Below, piece after piece: positions 24,478 to 32,799 of a stretch of DNA of 64,000 nucleotides. The notes beneath the pieces were generated by a model. The model was not told the DNA's origin. It saw only the letters and a program-made list of their open reading frames with translations, and made no database searches. Every line of letters starts with the position of its first letter. Positions within the stretch are counted from its first letter, which is position 1. The position numbers and the translations under genes were made by a program. The DNA comes from DASXTK01 sp050744325 (GTDB taxonomy: Bacteria > Actinomycetota > Acidimicrobiia > Acidimicrobiales > VFJN01): the NCBI GenBank assembly GCA_050744325.1, contig JBOGHK010000027.1, positions 1-64,000 of the forward strand, given 5' to 3'.

Positions 24478-26667
24478 ATGACCGCGACCGCCGTGCCCGC
24501 CCCCGAACGACCCGCTACCGGAGGAGCCGGCACGCGGCTCGGCCTGGTCATCGGCGCGCTGATGGTGGCCTTGCTGTTGGCCGCGCTCGACTCGACGATC
24601 GTGGCGACCGCGCTTCCCACGATCGTCGGCGACCTGCACGGCCTCGACGAGTACTCCTGGGTGGTCACCGCCTACCTGTTGACGCTGACGATCTCGACAC
24701 CGCTGTACGGCAGGCTCGGCGACCTCTATGGACGCAAGCGTCTGTTTCAGGCGGCGATCGTGATCTTCCTGGTCGGGTCGGCACTGTCCGGGCTCAGCCA
24801 GAACATGGGTCAGCTCATCGCCTTCCGGGCGTTGCAGGGCCTGGGTGGCGGTGGGCTGATCGTGGGTTCGCAGGCCATCATCGGCGACATCGTGTCGCCC
24901 CGTGAGCGGGGCCGCTACCAGGGCTTCTTCGGTGCCGTGTTCGGGTTCGCCAGCGTGGTCGGGCCGCTGGTCGGCGGATTGCTGACCGATCACGGCACCT
25001 GGCGCTGGGTGTTCTACGTCAACCTGCCGGTGGGCGCCCTCGCGCTGGCGGGCACCGTGCTGGCGCTGGACGACGCAGGCGAGCGGGTCCGCCACGCCAT
25101 CGACTACCGGGGCGCCGCCCTGATGGCGGCCGGGGTCACCTGCCTGATCCTGGTCACGACGTGGGGTGGCCAGGACTTCGCATGGGGCTCGCCGACCATC
25201 GTCGGCCTGGCGGTCGCCGGCGTGGTGCTGCTCGGGATGTTCGTGGCGGCCCAGCGTCACGCGCGTGAGCCGTTGATCCCGCTCCACCTGTTCCGCAGCT
25301 CGGTGTTCGTGATCTGCTGCGCTGTGAGCCTGGTTGTGGGCGCGGCGCTGTTCGGCGCGACCACCTACCTTCCGCAGTACCAGCAGGTCGTGCGCGGTCA
25401 TTCGGCGACCAGCTCGGGGCTCCAGCTGCTTCCGTTGATGGCCGGCGTGGTGCTGGCGTCGCTGATCAGCGGCCAGATCATCAGCCGGACCGGGCGCTAC
25501 AAGCTGTTCCCGATCCTGGGCACGGGGCTGATGGCCCTGGGGTTGTTCCTGTTGTCGACCCTGAGTGTCGGCACCAACTCGTTCGTGGTGGGTATCTACA
25601 TGCTGCTGCTCGGGCTGGGCATCGGATCGGTGATGCAGGTGCTGGTGGTCGTGGCGCAGAACGCGGTCAAGGCGAAGGACCTCGGCACGGCGACCTCGAC
25701 CGCGACGTTCTTCCGGACCATCGGCGGCTCGTTCGGCGTCGCGCTGTTCGGCTCGATCTTCAACGCCACCTTCGCCCGCTACCAGGCCTCGGCCGGGCTA
25801 CCGCCGTTGGACGGGGCGCCGACCGAGCTGGTCCAGGTCCCGGACGCGACCCGCGGCCCGTACCTGTCGGCCTACGCCGACGCGCTCGACGACGTGTTCC
25901 TGGTCGGGGTGCCGTTGGCGCTGGTCGCGCTGGTGGTCACACTGTTCCTGCGCGAGGTGCCGTTGCGCAGCAGTGCCGATGCCGCCGGCAACCTGGCGGG
26001 CGCGAGCGAGAGCTTCGGACTGGCACCGATCGCGACCGCCGGCGTGATCGAGGAGGTCACGATCCGGGTGCGTGCCGCCTGGGCCGCGTTGGCCCGGCTG
26101 GACGAGCTCACCAGCACGCGGGCGTTGTCGCCGGACCAGGTGCGCCGCTTCCGGCGGCTGTTCGAGGATCGGATCGACTACCTGAACCAGGCGTTGAGCC
26201 GGGTGCAGAACGCCAGGGGAGCAGGGGTGCCCTGTGAGCGGTGGGCATTGCTGGTCGAGCTGCTCGGTGTCGAACGTGGTGCGCTGAGGGACCAGGCAAG
26301 CTCGGACGCGGAGATGGCGCAGGGGGCTGCGGGCGCGCGCCAGGAGGCCGACGCCCGCATCGGGGCGGCACACGCGGCGCTGGATCGCCTCGACCAGGTG
26401 GCCGGCATGGGCAAGGCGCTGCCCGACACGGTCCTGTTCCTGCGGGACTTGTTCGAGAACCGCATCGTGCACATCGAGGACTGTGCACTGCGGGGTTTCG
26501 AGGGCGCCGGCCACCTGCCGCCCGCGGGATGGGACGTCGTGCTCGAGGTCCTGGCCACCGAGCGGAGCGAGCTCGCCGGCTATCGCCGCGTTGCCGAGGT
26601 CAGCGAGGCGACCGCCCGGCGCGCCGAGCGCGAGCTGGACAACGAGGCGGTGATGGTCGGCGCGTGA
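24478..26667 (+). CDS. DHA2 (EmrB/QacA) drug exporter with a C-terminal helical extension
   Basis: A 729-residue protein from ATG 24478. The first ~500 residues are a 14-helix DHA2 MFS exporter with LDSTIVATALPTIVGDL, the GRLGDLYGRKR loop and motif C-like GPLVGGLLTDHGTWRWVF. After the last helix (about 500) comes a soluble tail of about 220 residues, unusual in the family. The tail holds two related helical units, ALARLDELTSTRALSPDQ... with FRRLFEDRIDYLNQAL and ALDRLDQVAGMGKALPDT... with LRDLFENRIVHIEDCAL. It should export hydrophobic toxic compounds; the tail may regulate it or bind a partner. Confidence 0.85.
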   Translation: MTATAVPAPERPATGGAGTRLGLVIGALMVALLLAALDSTIVATALPTIVGDLHGLDEYSWVVTAYLLTLTISTPLYGRLGDLYGRKRLFQAAIVIFLVGSALSGLSQNMGQLIAFRALQGLGGGGLIVGSQAIIGDIVSPRERGRYQGFFGAVFGFASVVGPLVGGLLTDHGTWRWVFYVNLPVGALALAGTVLALDDAGERVRHAIDYRGAALMAAGVTCLILVTTWGGQDFAWGSPTIVGLAVAGVVLLGMFVAAQRHAREPLIPLHLFRSSVFVICCAVSLVVGAALFGATTYLPQYQQVVRGHSATSSGLQLLPLMAGVVLASLISGQIISRTGRYKLFPILGTGLMALGLFLLSTLSVGTNSFVVGIYMLLLGLGIGSVMQVLVVVAQNAVKAKDLGTATSTATFFRTIGGSFGVALFGSIFNATFARYQASAGLPPLDGAPTELVQVPDATRGPYLSAYADALDDVFLVGVPLALVALVVTLFLREVPLRSSADAAGNLAGASESFGLAPIATAGVIEEVTIRVRAAWAALARLDELTSTRALSPDQVRRFRRLFEDRIDYLNQALSRVQNARGAGVPCERWALLVELLGVERGALRDQASSDAEMAQGAAGARQEADARIGAAHAALDRLDQVAGMGKALPDTVLFLRDLFENRIVHIEDCALRGFEGAGHLPPAGWDVVLEVLATERSELAGYRRVAEVSEATARRAERELDNEAVMVGA

Positions 26668-26687
26668 GGTGTGGAACGCGACGACTG

Positions 26688-28472
26688 TCAGAGCAGGTCG
26701 TCGGTCGAGACGTAGAGGATGCTCGCCGCGTCGTGGCGCTCGATCATGCTGCGGGCCAGTCCCTCTTCGTAGGTGGTGACCAGCACCTGGCGCAGGTGGC
26801 TGTCGCCCTGGGTCACCTGCGCCAGGAGCCGGGCGACCTTGGTGCGGTTCGCAGGGTCGAGGTGCTCCAACGGCTCGTCGAGCCACATGGCGTCCAGCCG
26901 GGTGGCCGAGGTGACGAACAGCAGCCGGGTCAGGAGCGAGGCCAACGTCTTCTCACCGCCGCTGAACGACCCGTAGGGGATCGCGGCTGCCGCATGGCCG
27001 AGCTCGATGCTGCCGCCGCCCGCCAGGCGGGGCCGTGACGACGTCCCGACGAAGAACTCGGCCCAGCGGCGGGCCAACGTCTGGCTGAGCGGGTCGAGGC
27101 TGCGCTCGGTCCGGGCATCCGCTTCACGGCTGGCCAGCTCGGCCAGCGATCCGGCCGCGGCGGCGAGCGTGTGCAGCCGGGTCAGGTCGGTCGCGGCCGC
27201 ACGGGAACGCGTGGCCTCCTCGTAGGCCCGCCGGGCCTGGACGAGTTGCTCGCCCAGCGCTCCCCTGCGGCCCAGCTGGTCGGCGATCGCTGCGTCCAGC
27301 TCGGCGACCAGCGCCTCGACCTCCTCGACGCCATCGTCCGGGCGCTCGCCGTCAGGCTGCGTCGGCGGGTGCAGGCGCGCCAGGGCGGAGGCGAGCGCCC
27401 CGATCCGCTGTGCCGCGGCGTCGACCGCTCGCCTGCGTCGCTCGACCTCGGCCTGCAGCCGCTCGATCTCGGCCAGCCGAGACCGGTGGGCCTCCGATGC
27501 GTGGCGTGCCACCTCGCCGTCAACCGGCTGGAGGCACACCGGGCAGACGGCGTCGGCCGACTCGAGCTGCTCGATCAGCCCCCGCACCAGGTCGCCTTCG
27601 GCCTGGGTGGTGGCGAGCTCCGCCGTCAGGTCGTCGGCGCGCCGGCGGCTCTCGCTCTCCGCCTCGTCGACCGGCTCGCGATCGGCACCGAGCTCGGCGG
27701 ACAGCCCCAGGCCCTGGGCCTCGGCGCCGAGCCGGTCGAGGCGCACGCGATAGTCGGCAAGGTCGTCGTCGTACCTCGTCCACGCGGCGAGGTCACGGAG
27801 CAGCCCGTCCGATCCACGGCGGCGCTGCCGGTTCTCGGCCAGCGAGGCGTCCACCTGCTCGACCTCGGCCGTGATCGCGTCGCACCGGGCACGCGCGGCG
27901 TCGACGGCGTCGTCGTCGACGCGGGCCAGCGCGCGGGCGTCGCGGATCTCCCGGGCCGTGCCGGCTTGGACGTCCCGGGCCGCCGCGGCGGACCGGCGCA
28001 GATGGTCGATGCCGAGCAGCCCGGCCAGATGGCCCTGGACGTCGGCGAACAGCTCACCCTCGTGGGTCAGGCGCATCTCGGGCACCAGCATGAGCGGGGG
28101 GAGGATGTCGAACGGCACCGCACCGGCCCTGCTCATGCGCTGCTGCCACTCGTTCGGTGTGGCCTCGTTGCCGTCGACCCCGAGCCGGACGCTGTGACGA
28201 CGCCGACCGGTCCGGCGCAGGGAGCGCACGACGGAAAAGGCGGTCTCGCCGATCGTCAGGTCGACCTCGACGGTGGTCTCCTCGGTCCCCGCCCGGATGG
28301 CCAGGTCGCCGTCGATGCCGGACGCGTCGCCGAACATCGCCCACGCGACGCCGTTGACCAAGCTGGTCTTGCCGACCCCGTTGTCGGCGATGACGAAGGT
28401 CAGCCCCGGGCCGATGTCGAGGCTCAGCTTCTGGTAGCCACGCCAGTTGCGCAGGAGGAGGCGGTCGATCAT
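26688..28472 (-). CDS. Rad50/SbcC-like SMC-type ATPase
   Basis: A 594-residue ABC-type ATPase, last gene of the ubiquitin-like operon. N-terminal NWRGYQKLSLDIG and Walker A ADNGVGKTS (about 29-37) are followed by long coiled coils around a CPVC zinc-hook-like site (310-313, with nearby HASEAH), then signature FSGGEKTLASLL near 502, Walker B and D-loop MWLDEPLEHLDPANR. The arms are short compared with Rad50. Such proteins sense or tether DNA ends and often power defence systems. Its ATG overlaps the stop of the HTH gene (ATGA). No nuclease partner such as Mre11 is adjacent. Confidence 0.88.
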   Translation of the reverse strand: MIDRLLLRNWRGYQKLSLDIGPGLTFVIADNGVGKTSLVNGVAWAMFGDASGIDGDLAIRAGTEETTVEVDLTIGETAFSVVRSLRRTGRRRHSVRLGVDGNEATPNEWQQRMSRAGAVPFDILPPLMLVPEMRLTHEGELFADVQGHLAGLLGIDHLRRSAAAARDVQAGTAREIRDARALARVDDDAVDAARARCDAITAEVEQVDASLAENRQRRRGSDGLLRDLAAWTRYDDDLADYRVRLDRLGAEAQGLGLSAELGADREPVDEAESESRRRADDLTAELATTQAEGDLVRGLIEQLESADAVCPVCLQPVDGEVARHASEAHRSRLAEIERLQAEVERRRRAVDAAAQRIGALASALARLHPPTQPDGERPDDGVEEVEALVAELDAAIADQLGRRGALGEQLVQARRAYEEATRSRAAATDLTRLHTLAAAAGSLAELASREADARTERSLDPLSQTLARRWAEFFVGTSSRPRLAGGGSIELGHAAAAIPYGSFSGGEKTLASLLTRLLFVTSATRLDAMWLDEPLEHLDPANRTKVARLLAQVTQGDSHLRQVLVTTYEEGLARSMIERHDAASILYVSTDDLL

Positions 28473-29470
28473 CGCTCGTCCTCCTCCCCGCCTGCCTCAT
28501 CCGTCCCTGCATCGAGGGCGTTGCGGAGCAGGTTCTCGGCGGTCTCCCCCGAGGCCGTCGCCAGCTCGTCGACCAGTGCGGCGACCGCCCCGGGATCGGC
28601 CGTGCGCAGCCAGTCGGCGGCGGCTTCGTAGCCGGGCCGCTTCCCGGGTTGGCGCGATCGTCGGCCCTCGTCGTCCAGACGAGCCGCCATCGTCCCGAGC
28701 TGCTCGGCCCAGCGGCCGACCACCTGGTCCTCCGCGGCAGCCACCACGCCCGTGAGAGGCGGGGGATCCGACCAGCTGATCGCGTAGGCGCGGTCGTAGG
28801 AGGCGAGCGCGTCGGCGATCGGCTCGGGCTCGGCCAGTCGGCTGTAGCCGAGCAGCCCGGTGGGTGCGTGGGACCGGGTGACGCAGTCCAGCGCGTCGAC
28901 CGCGAGCGCCCGGTGCGGGGGCACGCTGGTGACCAGCAGGGCGCCGGTCAGGTGCGACCAGGCGCCGTTGAGCAGGGTGGCAGCAGCCAGGCGGTAGGTG
29001 CGCGCGCCGAGGACGGTCGGGTCGCCGGCGCACCGCAGCAGGCCGAGGTGACTGCCCGTACTGGTCCGGACCACCGCGTCGGCACCGAGGACCAGGACGT
29101 CCGCGCCAGCGGCCAGCAACGAAGCCAGGTCGTCGGGTTCGATCGGCCACGGTTCGGCACCGGCCTCGATCGCCGTCAGCGGCAGGTCGAGGAGGGCCGC
29201 CAGAAGGCGTGCCTCGCGGGGTCTCATGCGATAGGCCGAGCTGTCCTCGAGCGCACCGACGGTCGCCGCGTCGGTCGTGTAGCCCCGCAGGGTCATCTCC
29301 CGGGCGATGTCGGCCGTGGTCAGACCGGCGTCAGCCCGGGCGGCACGGACTGCGTGGCCGTCGACGGCGACGTCCGGTGCCGAGCGGATCAGGCCGTGCT
29401 CGACCGCGAAGGGACTCTCGGCGATGGGCCGGAGGTCGATCTCCTCGTGCGGGTCGTTCGGGTCAGTCAT
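28469..29470 (-). CDS. HTH-domain protein of the ubiquitin-like operon, function unknown
   Basis: A 333-residue soluble protein. Residues about 38-100 look like an XRE-type helix-turn-helix: AVRAARADAGLTTADIAREM followed by TTDAATVGALEDSSAYRMRP and REARLLAALLDLPL. The remaining ~230 residues match nothing I recognise; they contain a compact alpha/beta stretch (ADVLVLGADAVV, LGLLRCAGDP, ALLVTSVPPHRALAVDAL) and an acidic tail. It overlaps the sigma-like gene by eight bases and the ATPase gene by four, so it is co-translated with both. It may be an adaptor or regulator for the ATPase. Confidence 0.8.
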   Translation of the reverse strand: MTDPNDPHEEIDLRPIAESPFAVEHGLIRSAPDVAVDGHAVRAARADAGLTTADIAREMTLRGYTTDAATVGALEDSSAYRMRPREARLLAALLDLPLTAIEAGAEPWPIEPDDLASLLAAGADVLVLGADAVVRTSTGSHLGLLRCAGDPTVLGARTYRLAAATLLNGAWSHLTGALLVTSVPPHRALAVDALDCVTRSHAPTGLLGYSRLAEPEPIADALASYDRAYAISWSDPPPLTGVVAAAEDQVVGRWAEQLGTMAARLDDEGRRSRQPGKRPGYEAAADWLRTADPGAVAALVDELATASGETAENLLRNALDAGTDEAGGEEDER

Positions 29471-30059
29471 GGCCTGCTCCTGGCGTGGTCGCGTGGTCGA
29501 CCGCCTCCTCGTGAGCTGCTCGGGCCTGAGCCTTGGCGCGCTGGACGCGGCGCCGTGCCGCCTCGGCGGTGATCCCGGCGCTGGCTCCGATCTCCGCGAA
29601 GGTCAGCCCACCGAGCTCGTGGTCGAGCAACGCGCGGGCGTCGGCCGTGCTCGCCACGGCATCGAGCAGCCGGCGGAGATGGTCTCGGTCGGCGAGCCGG
29701 CTGTCCAGCTCGGGGGCGTGCGCCCGTTCGTAGCGTTCGGCGCCTGCCGGATCGATCGACGTCCCGGGGACGGTGCGCTTCTGGGCCTGTGAGCGACGCC
29801 GCTGGTCGGTGATCCGGTCGCGGATCAACGCGTTGATGCGGGCCACATGGTCGTCGCGGTCGGCCAGGTACTCCCGGCGGTTGTAGTAGACGACCCAGGC
29901 CTCGTCGTAGAACTCCTCCGCATCGAAGGCACACAGGTAGCGATTCCGGCCCGACGAGGCGAGCAGGTGGCGCGCGAAGCCGACGCAGTGGCTCTTGCAC
30001 TCGCGATAGAGCCGCGCCAGCCGCACATCGTCCCGGGGCGGGTCGGGCCGGACGCTCAT
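29463..30059 (-). CDS. Sigma-70-like (ECF-type) protein
   Basis: A 198-residue protein with sigma region 2-like sequence (CAFDAEEFYDEAWVVYYNRR and following VARINALIRDRITDQRRR, residues about 43-92) and region 4-like helix-turn-helix (LGGLTFAEIGASAGITAEAA then RRRVQRAKAQAR, about 150-180). This is the ECF sigma layout. Its ATG overlaps the E1 stop (ATGA). A sigma factor inside a conjugation operon could drive its own operon, or may have been recruited as a DNA-binding effector. No anti-sigma gene is adjacent. Confidence 0.8.
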   Translation of the reverse strand: MSVRPDPPRDDVRLARLYRECKSHCVGFARHLLASSGRNRYLCAFDAEEFYDEAWVVYYNRREYLADRDDHVARINALIRDRITDQRRRSQAQKRTVPGTSIDPAGAERYERAHAPELDSRLADRDHLRRLLDAVASTADARALLDHELGGLTFAEIGASAGITAEAARRRVQRAKAQARAAHEEAVDHATTPGAGHD

Positions 30060-31519
30060 CGGTCATAGAGCGTTCGGGCGACGTCCCGCCGGGGTGGGCT
30101 GGAACAGGGACAACGGCCGGAAGGGTCGCGTGGCGGACGCCGCCATCCGCCGAGGGGCACGCCGCTGAGGTCGAGCTCGACCCGGCGATCGAGTCCCGGC
30201 AGGCCGACGGCCGCCTTGACCACCTCGGCAGCGAGCAAGGTGCCGGCCAGCCAGGGAACGTGGGGCGCCGAGACCAGGTGGGGCACTGCCTCCTCGCCGA
30301 CGCGGACCGCGACCGTCGCGTAGTGCCGGGCGATCAGGTCGACGAGGCGTCGACCGGGAAGCTCGTGGACCGCCTTGCTGTCCACCGCGCCGGTCCAGAT
30401 CGCGGTCGCGACATCCTCGACCGTGAGCTTGGCCCCGCCCAGGAGGGCTTGCAGCCGGTTCACCGTGAGCCCGAGCCGGGCGTAGACCTCCGCCTGCTCG
30501 CGCCACTGCCTGGCGTCCACGAACTCACAGTACGGGCAGGCGAAGTCGTCGATCGCCCGATGCCGGTGGACGTGCAGCGCCGGGCCGGAGATGCCGGCGC
30601 TGACCGTGGTGGAGGCCATGAGGTCGCCGGCGTCCCGGCGGCCGTCGACGTTGTCCACGCTGACCAGGGCGAGGCCCGGGTAGCCAGGCTCGGGACGGGT
30701 GGTCGACCACTCGGTGATCTGCCCGACGTAGGGCCGTGCCCGCCAGCCGGCCTGGCGCAGGATCTCGGCGGCCCATGTGGCCTTGGCGCTCCGCTCGCCT
30801 GCGGGCACACCGGGACACCGGTACGCGTTGCGGGCCGGGTCGAAGTGGTCGGGGTCGACGACGTCGACCACGCCGCCGAGACCCGTGAAGGCCAGGGCGG
30901 CGGCTGCGCTGGATCCGATGGAGCCGGCACCTAGTAGGGCGACAGGCAGAGGCGAGGGCGAGCCCCTGGCGGGGTCTGTGTCGAGCGACGGTGCCGGCCC
31001 GAGCTGACCGTCGACCAGGTTCCAGACCAGCTCGCCGTCGATGGGCACGCAGCGCATGCCGATCGGGCCGAGGAGCTCCTTGAGGATCTCGCCGACGGCC
31101 AGAGCCGCGGCGACCTGGAGCCCGAGCCCGCCCAGCGGGCAGGATCCGATGGGGACCGGACCGTGCCTCGACACCACGGCGGTCCAGTCGCTGCCGCCGA
31201 CGTAGATGTCCGCTCCCCGACGGGCCCCGCCCACCCGCACGGTGATCCGCCGGGAGGTGAGGCCACCGCCGACCGGTCGGTCGAGGCGGCTCGCCGCGGC
31301 GACACCGGGCAGCGTGCGCGTTCCCCAGGGGTTGGGGTGGGGGAGCGGCACCGGGCCGACGATCACATGGCCAACGACCCGGGCGCTCATGGCGACCAGC
31401 GCCGCCGCGGCGAGGACCGCGGCGGCGCCGTCGCTGGGGTCGAGCGCCACGACCACGGCGGTGCCGTCGAGGACGTCGCGCACGTCGTTCGGCGCGCCGC
31501 CGGTGAGGGCGACGGCCAT
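30056..31519 (-). CDS. E1-like (ThiF/MoeB-type) adenylating enzyme
   Basis: A 487-residue protein from ATG 31519 (GTG 31546 in frame). The second half is a ThiF Rossmann domain: LPVALLGAGSIGSS (GAGSIG 197-202), VDPDHFDPARN with the adenylate-site Asp and Arg, and LALVSVDNVDGRRD. FACPYCEF (CxxC 328-331) and a C-terminal RCPCSS may form a zinc site; a catalytic Cys cannot be fixed. The N-terminal ~185 residues look like a degenerate second E1 half. It should adenylate the C-terminus of a ubiquitin-like protein and pass it to the E2-like partner. It is coupled to the JAMM gene upstream and the sigma-like gene downstream. Confidence 0.87.
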   Translation of the reverse strand: MAVALTGGAPNDVRDVLDGTAVVVALDPSDGAAAVLAAAALVAMSARVVGHVIVGPVPLPHPNPWGTRTLPGVAAASRLDRPVGGGLTSRRITVRVGGARRGADIYVGGSDWTAVVSRHGPVPIGSCPLGGLGLQVAAALAVGEILKELLGPIGMRCVPIDGELVWNLVDGQLGPAPSLDTDPARGSPSPLPVALLGAGSIGSSAAAALAFTGLGGVVDVVDPDHFDPARNAYRCPGVPAGERSAKATWAAEILRQAGWRARPYVGQITEWSTTRPEPGYPGLALVSVDNVDGRRDAGDLMASTTVSAGISGPALHVHRHRAIDDFACPYCEFVDARQWREQAEVYARLGLTVNRLQALLGGAKLTVEDVATAIWTGAVDSKAVHELPGRRLVDLIARHYATVAVRVGEEAVPHLVSAPHVPWLAGTLLAAEVVKAAVGLPGLDRRVELDLSGVPLGGWRRPPRDPSGRCPCSSPPRRDVARTLYDR

Positions 31520-31532
31520 GTCGACCCGCCGG

Positions 31533-32000
31533 TCACGCGCCGGCACGGATCACCTGGTCTCGGCGCGGCCCGGGTGTCAGCTCGACCCAGCGGCGATGGC
31601 GGCGGACGAACACGCCACAGGCCTCGAGCCCGGCGCGGAGCCCCAGGCCGAAGTAGGGGACAACGATCGACAGCGCGCCCTCGTAGCGCAGCGCCGGGTT
31701 GCGGTCGTCGGTCGCGCTGTGGAACGCGTAGCCCGGATGGCTGTGGATCCGGGCGACGTAGCGGTCGTCGGGCCGCAGGGCGAGGGCGAGCTCGGACTTG
31801 CCTTGCTCGGTGACCTGCACCCAGCAGCACGGGCTCCGGCCCGCCTTCTGGTCGGGGAAGATCACGTGCCGGGCGACCCGGTCCGCCCCGGCCGCCACGA
31901 GCCCGGTGGCCTCCACACCGACGATGCCCGAGTCCTCCATGCGGAGCCGGGCCTCGTCCAGCACGAAGCTCGGGACCAGCAACGGCGCCGCCGCGGTCAC
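31533..32000 (-). CDS. JAMM (JAB/MPN+) isopeptidase-like protein
   Basis: A 155-residue metalloprotease domain from GTG 32000, whose GTGA overlaps the stop of the upstream gene. The zinc site is RIHSHPGYAFHSATDD: His86, His88 and Asp98 with Ser95, preceded by the general-base Glu (E30 in VGVEATG). The H-x-H to Ser spacing is one residue shorter than in Rpn11-type JAMMs but resembles prokaryotic JABs. It would cleave or mature the ubiquitin-like modifier, or remove it from targets. The placement between UBL-E2 and E1 genes supports this. Confidence 0.87.
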   Translation of the reverse strand: MTAAAPLLVPSFVLDEARLRMEDSGIVGVEATGLVAAGADRVARHVIFPDQKAGRSPCCWVQVTEQGKSELALALRPDDRYVARIHSHPGYAFHSATDDRNPALRYEGALSIVVPYFGLGLRAGLEACGVFVRRHRRWVELTPGPRRDQVIRAGA

Positions 32001-32674
32001 TGCCGACACTGCCGCAGGATGTGGGTGACCACGTCGGCGAGGCGCAGCCGGGAACGGTGCTCGTCCCAAGGGTCGTCACGGTGCGCCGGATGCGCGTGGT
32101 AGTCCTGCGTGCCCTGGATGCAGCTGAACGGCCGCAGCAGCACCGGGTGCTCGCCGCGGTACAGCGCCGGCGGCCAGCGCCACCCGGGGACCGGCCGACC
32201 GGTCGGCGTGGTGATGGTGACGGCCACCGGGTCCGAGTCGTAGGCGGCGGCGTCGAGGACCAGCACCTGGTCGTCGCCCAGCTCGGGTGCAGTGACGTGG
32301 ACCTGCGGCCCCGACCGGCGCGCGGCGACGCCTGCACCACCGAGCCGTTCCTCGAGCACGGTGATCTCGGCATCGAGGAGCCGGTCACGGAGCACCGGGT
32401 GGAGTGCCATGCCGTCGACCTGGGGCTCACAGGTGATCAGGTGGAGCACGTCGCCGTCGACCACGCCCTCGTCCAGCAGTGGGGCGTCGGGGACCAGGTC
32501 GATGATCGTGCGGCCACGGACCAGCCCCAGACGGAACCGGCCCGGCTCCAGTTGGTCGCGGGCGACGAAGTGGGCGACGACCCGGTCGGTGAGTTGCGCG
32601 GCGGTGAGCCGCGGGTCGACCGCGACCGCGAACACGTTGGTGGTCCCGGCCGGGGTGCGGATAGTGAGGTCCAC
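31997..32674 (-). CDS. Ubiquitin-like domain fused to an E2-like domain
   Basis: A 225-residue protein from GTG 32674, directly preceded by GGAGAGGGG. Residues 1-84 form a ubiquitin-type beta-grasp (MDLTIRTPAG start, AQLTDRVVAHFVARD helix, DEGVVDGDVLHLI end), like YukD/EccD ubiquitin-like domains. Residues about 90-225 look like a bacterial E2: helix LHPVLRDRLLDAEITVLEER, strands, then RPFSCIQGTQDYHAHPAHRD with putative catalytic Cys185 and His193/195/198, and a closing helix. No free C-terminal Gly-Gly exists because the E2 follows. First gene of a six-gene operon. Confidence 0.8.
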   Translation of the reverse strand: MDLTIRTPAGTTNVFAVAVDPRLTAAQLTDRVVAHFVARDQLEPGRFRLGLVRGRTIIDLVPDAPLLDEGVVDGDVLHLITCEPQVDGMALHPVLRDRLLDAEITVLEERLGGAGVAARRSGPQVHVTAPELGDDQVLVLDAAAYDSDPVAVTITTPTGRPVPGWRWPPALYRGEHPVLLRPFSCIQGTQDYHAHPAHRDDPWDEHRSRLRLADVVTHILRQCRQ

Positions 32675-32799
32675 CCCCTCTCCACCGCAGGATCACCCCG
32701 AAAACCAACCGTTCTGGCGAATTTTGGTCAGGCTCGTCGCGAACCGGTTGGTGTCCCGCGCCGTACGACACGCCGCGCCGGTCCTCTGGGTGGTGCAGA
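32675..32799 (-). promoter_or_regulatory. Promoter/operator region of the ubiquitin-like operon
   Basis: This 125-base gap is the only room for the operon promoter. ACCAACCG (32704-32711) and CGGTTGGT (32745-32752) are perfect 8-bp arms 33 bases apart, flanking an AT-rich centre (GAATTTTGG). I infer an operator or promoter; no canonical sigma-70 -35/-10 pair is clear. Confidence 0.4.
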
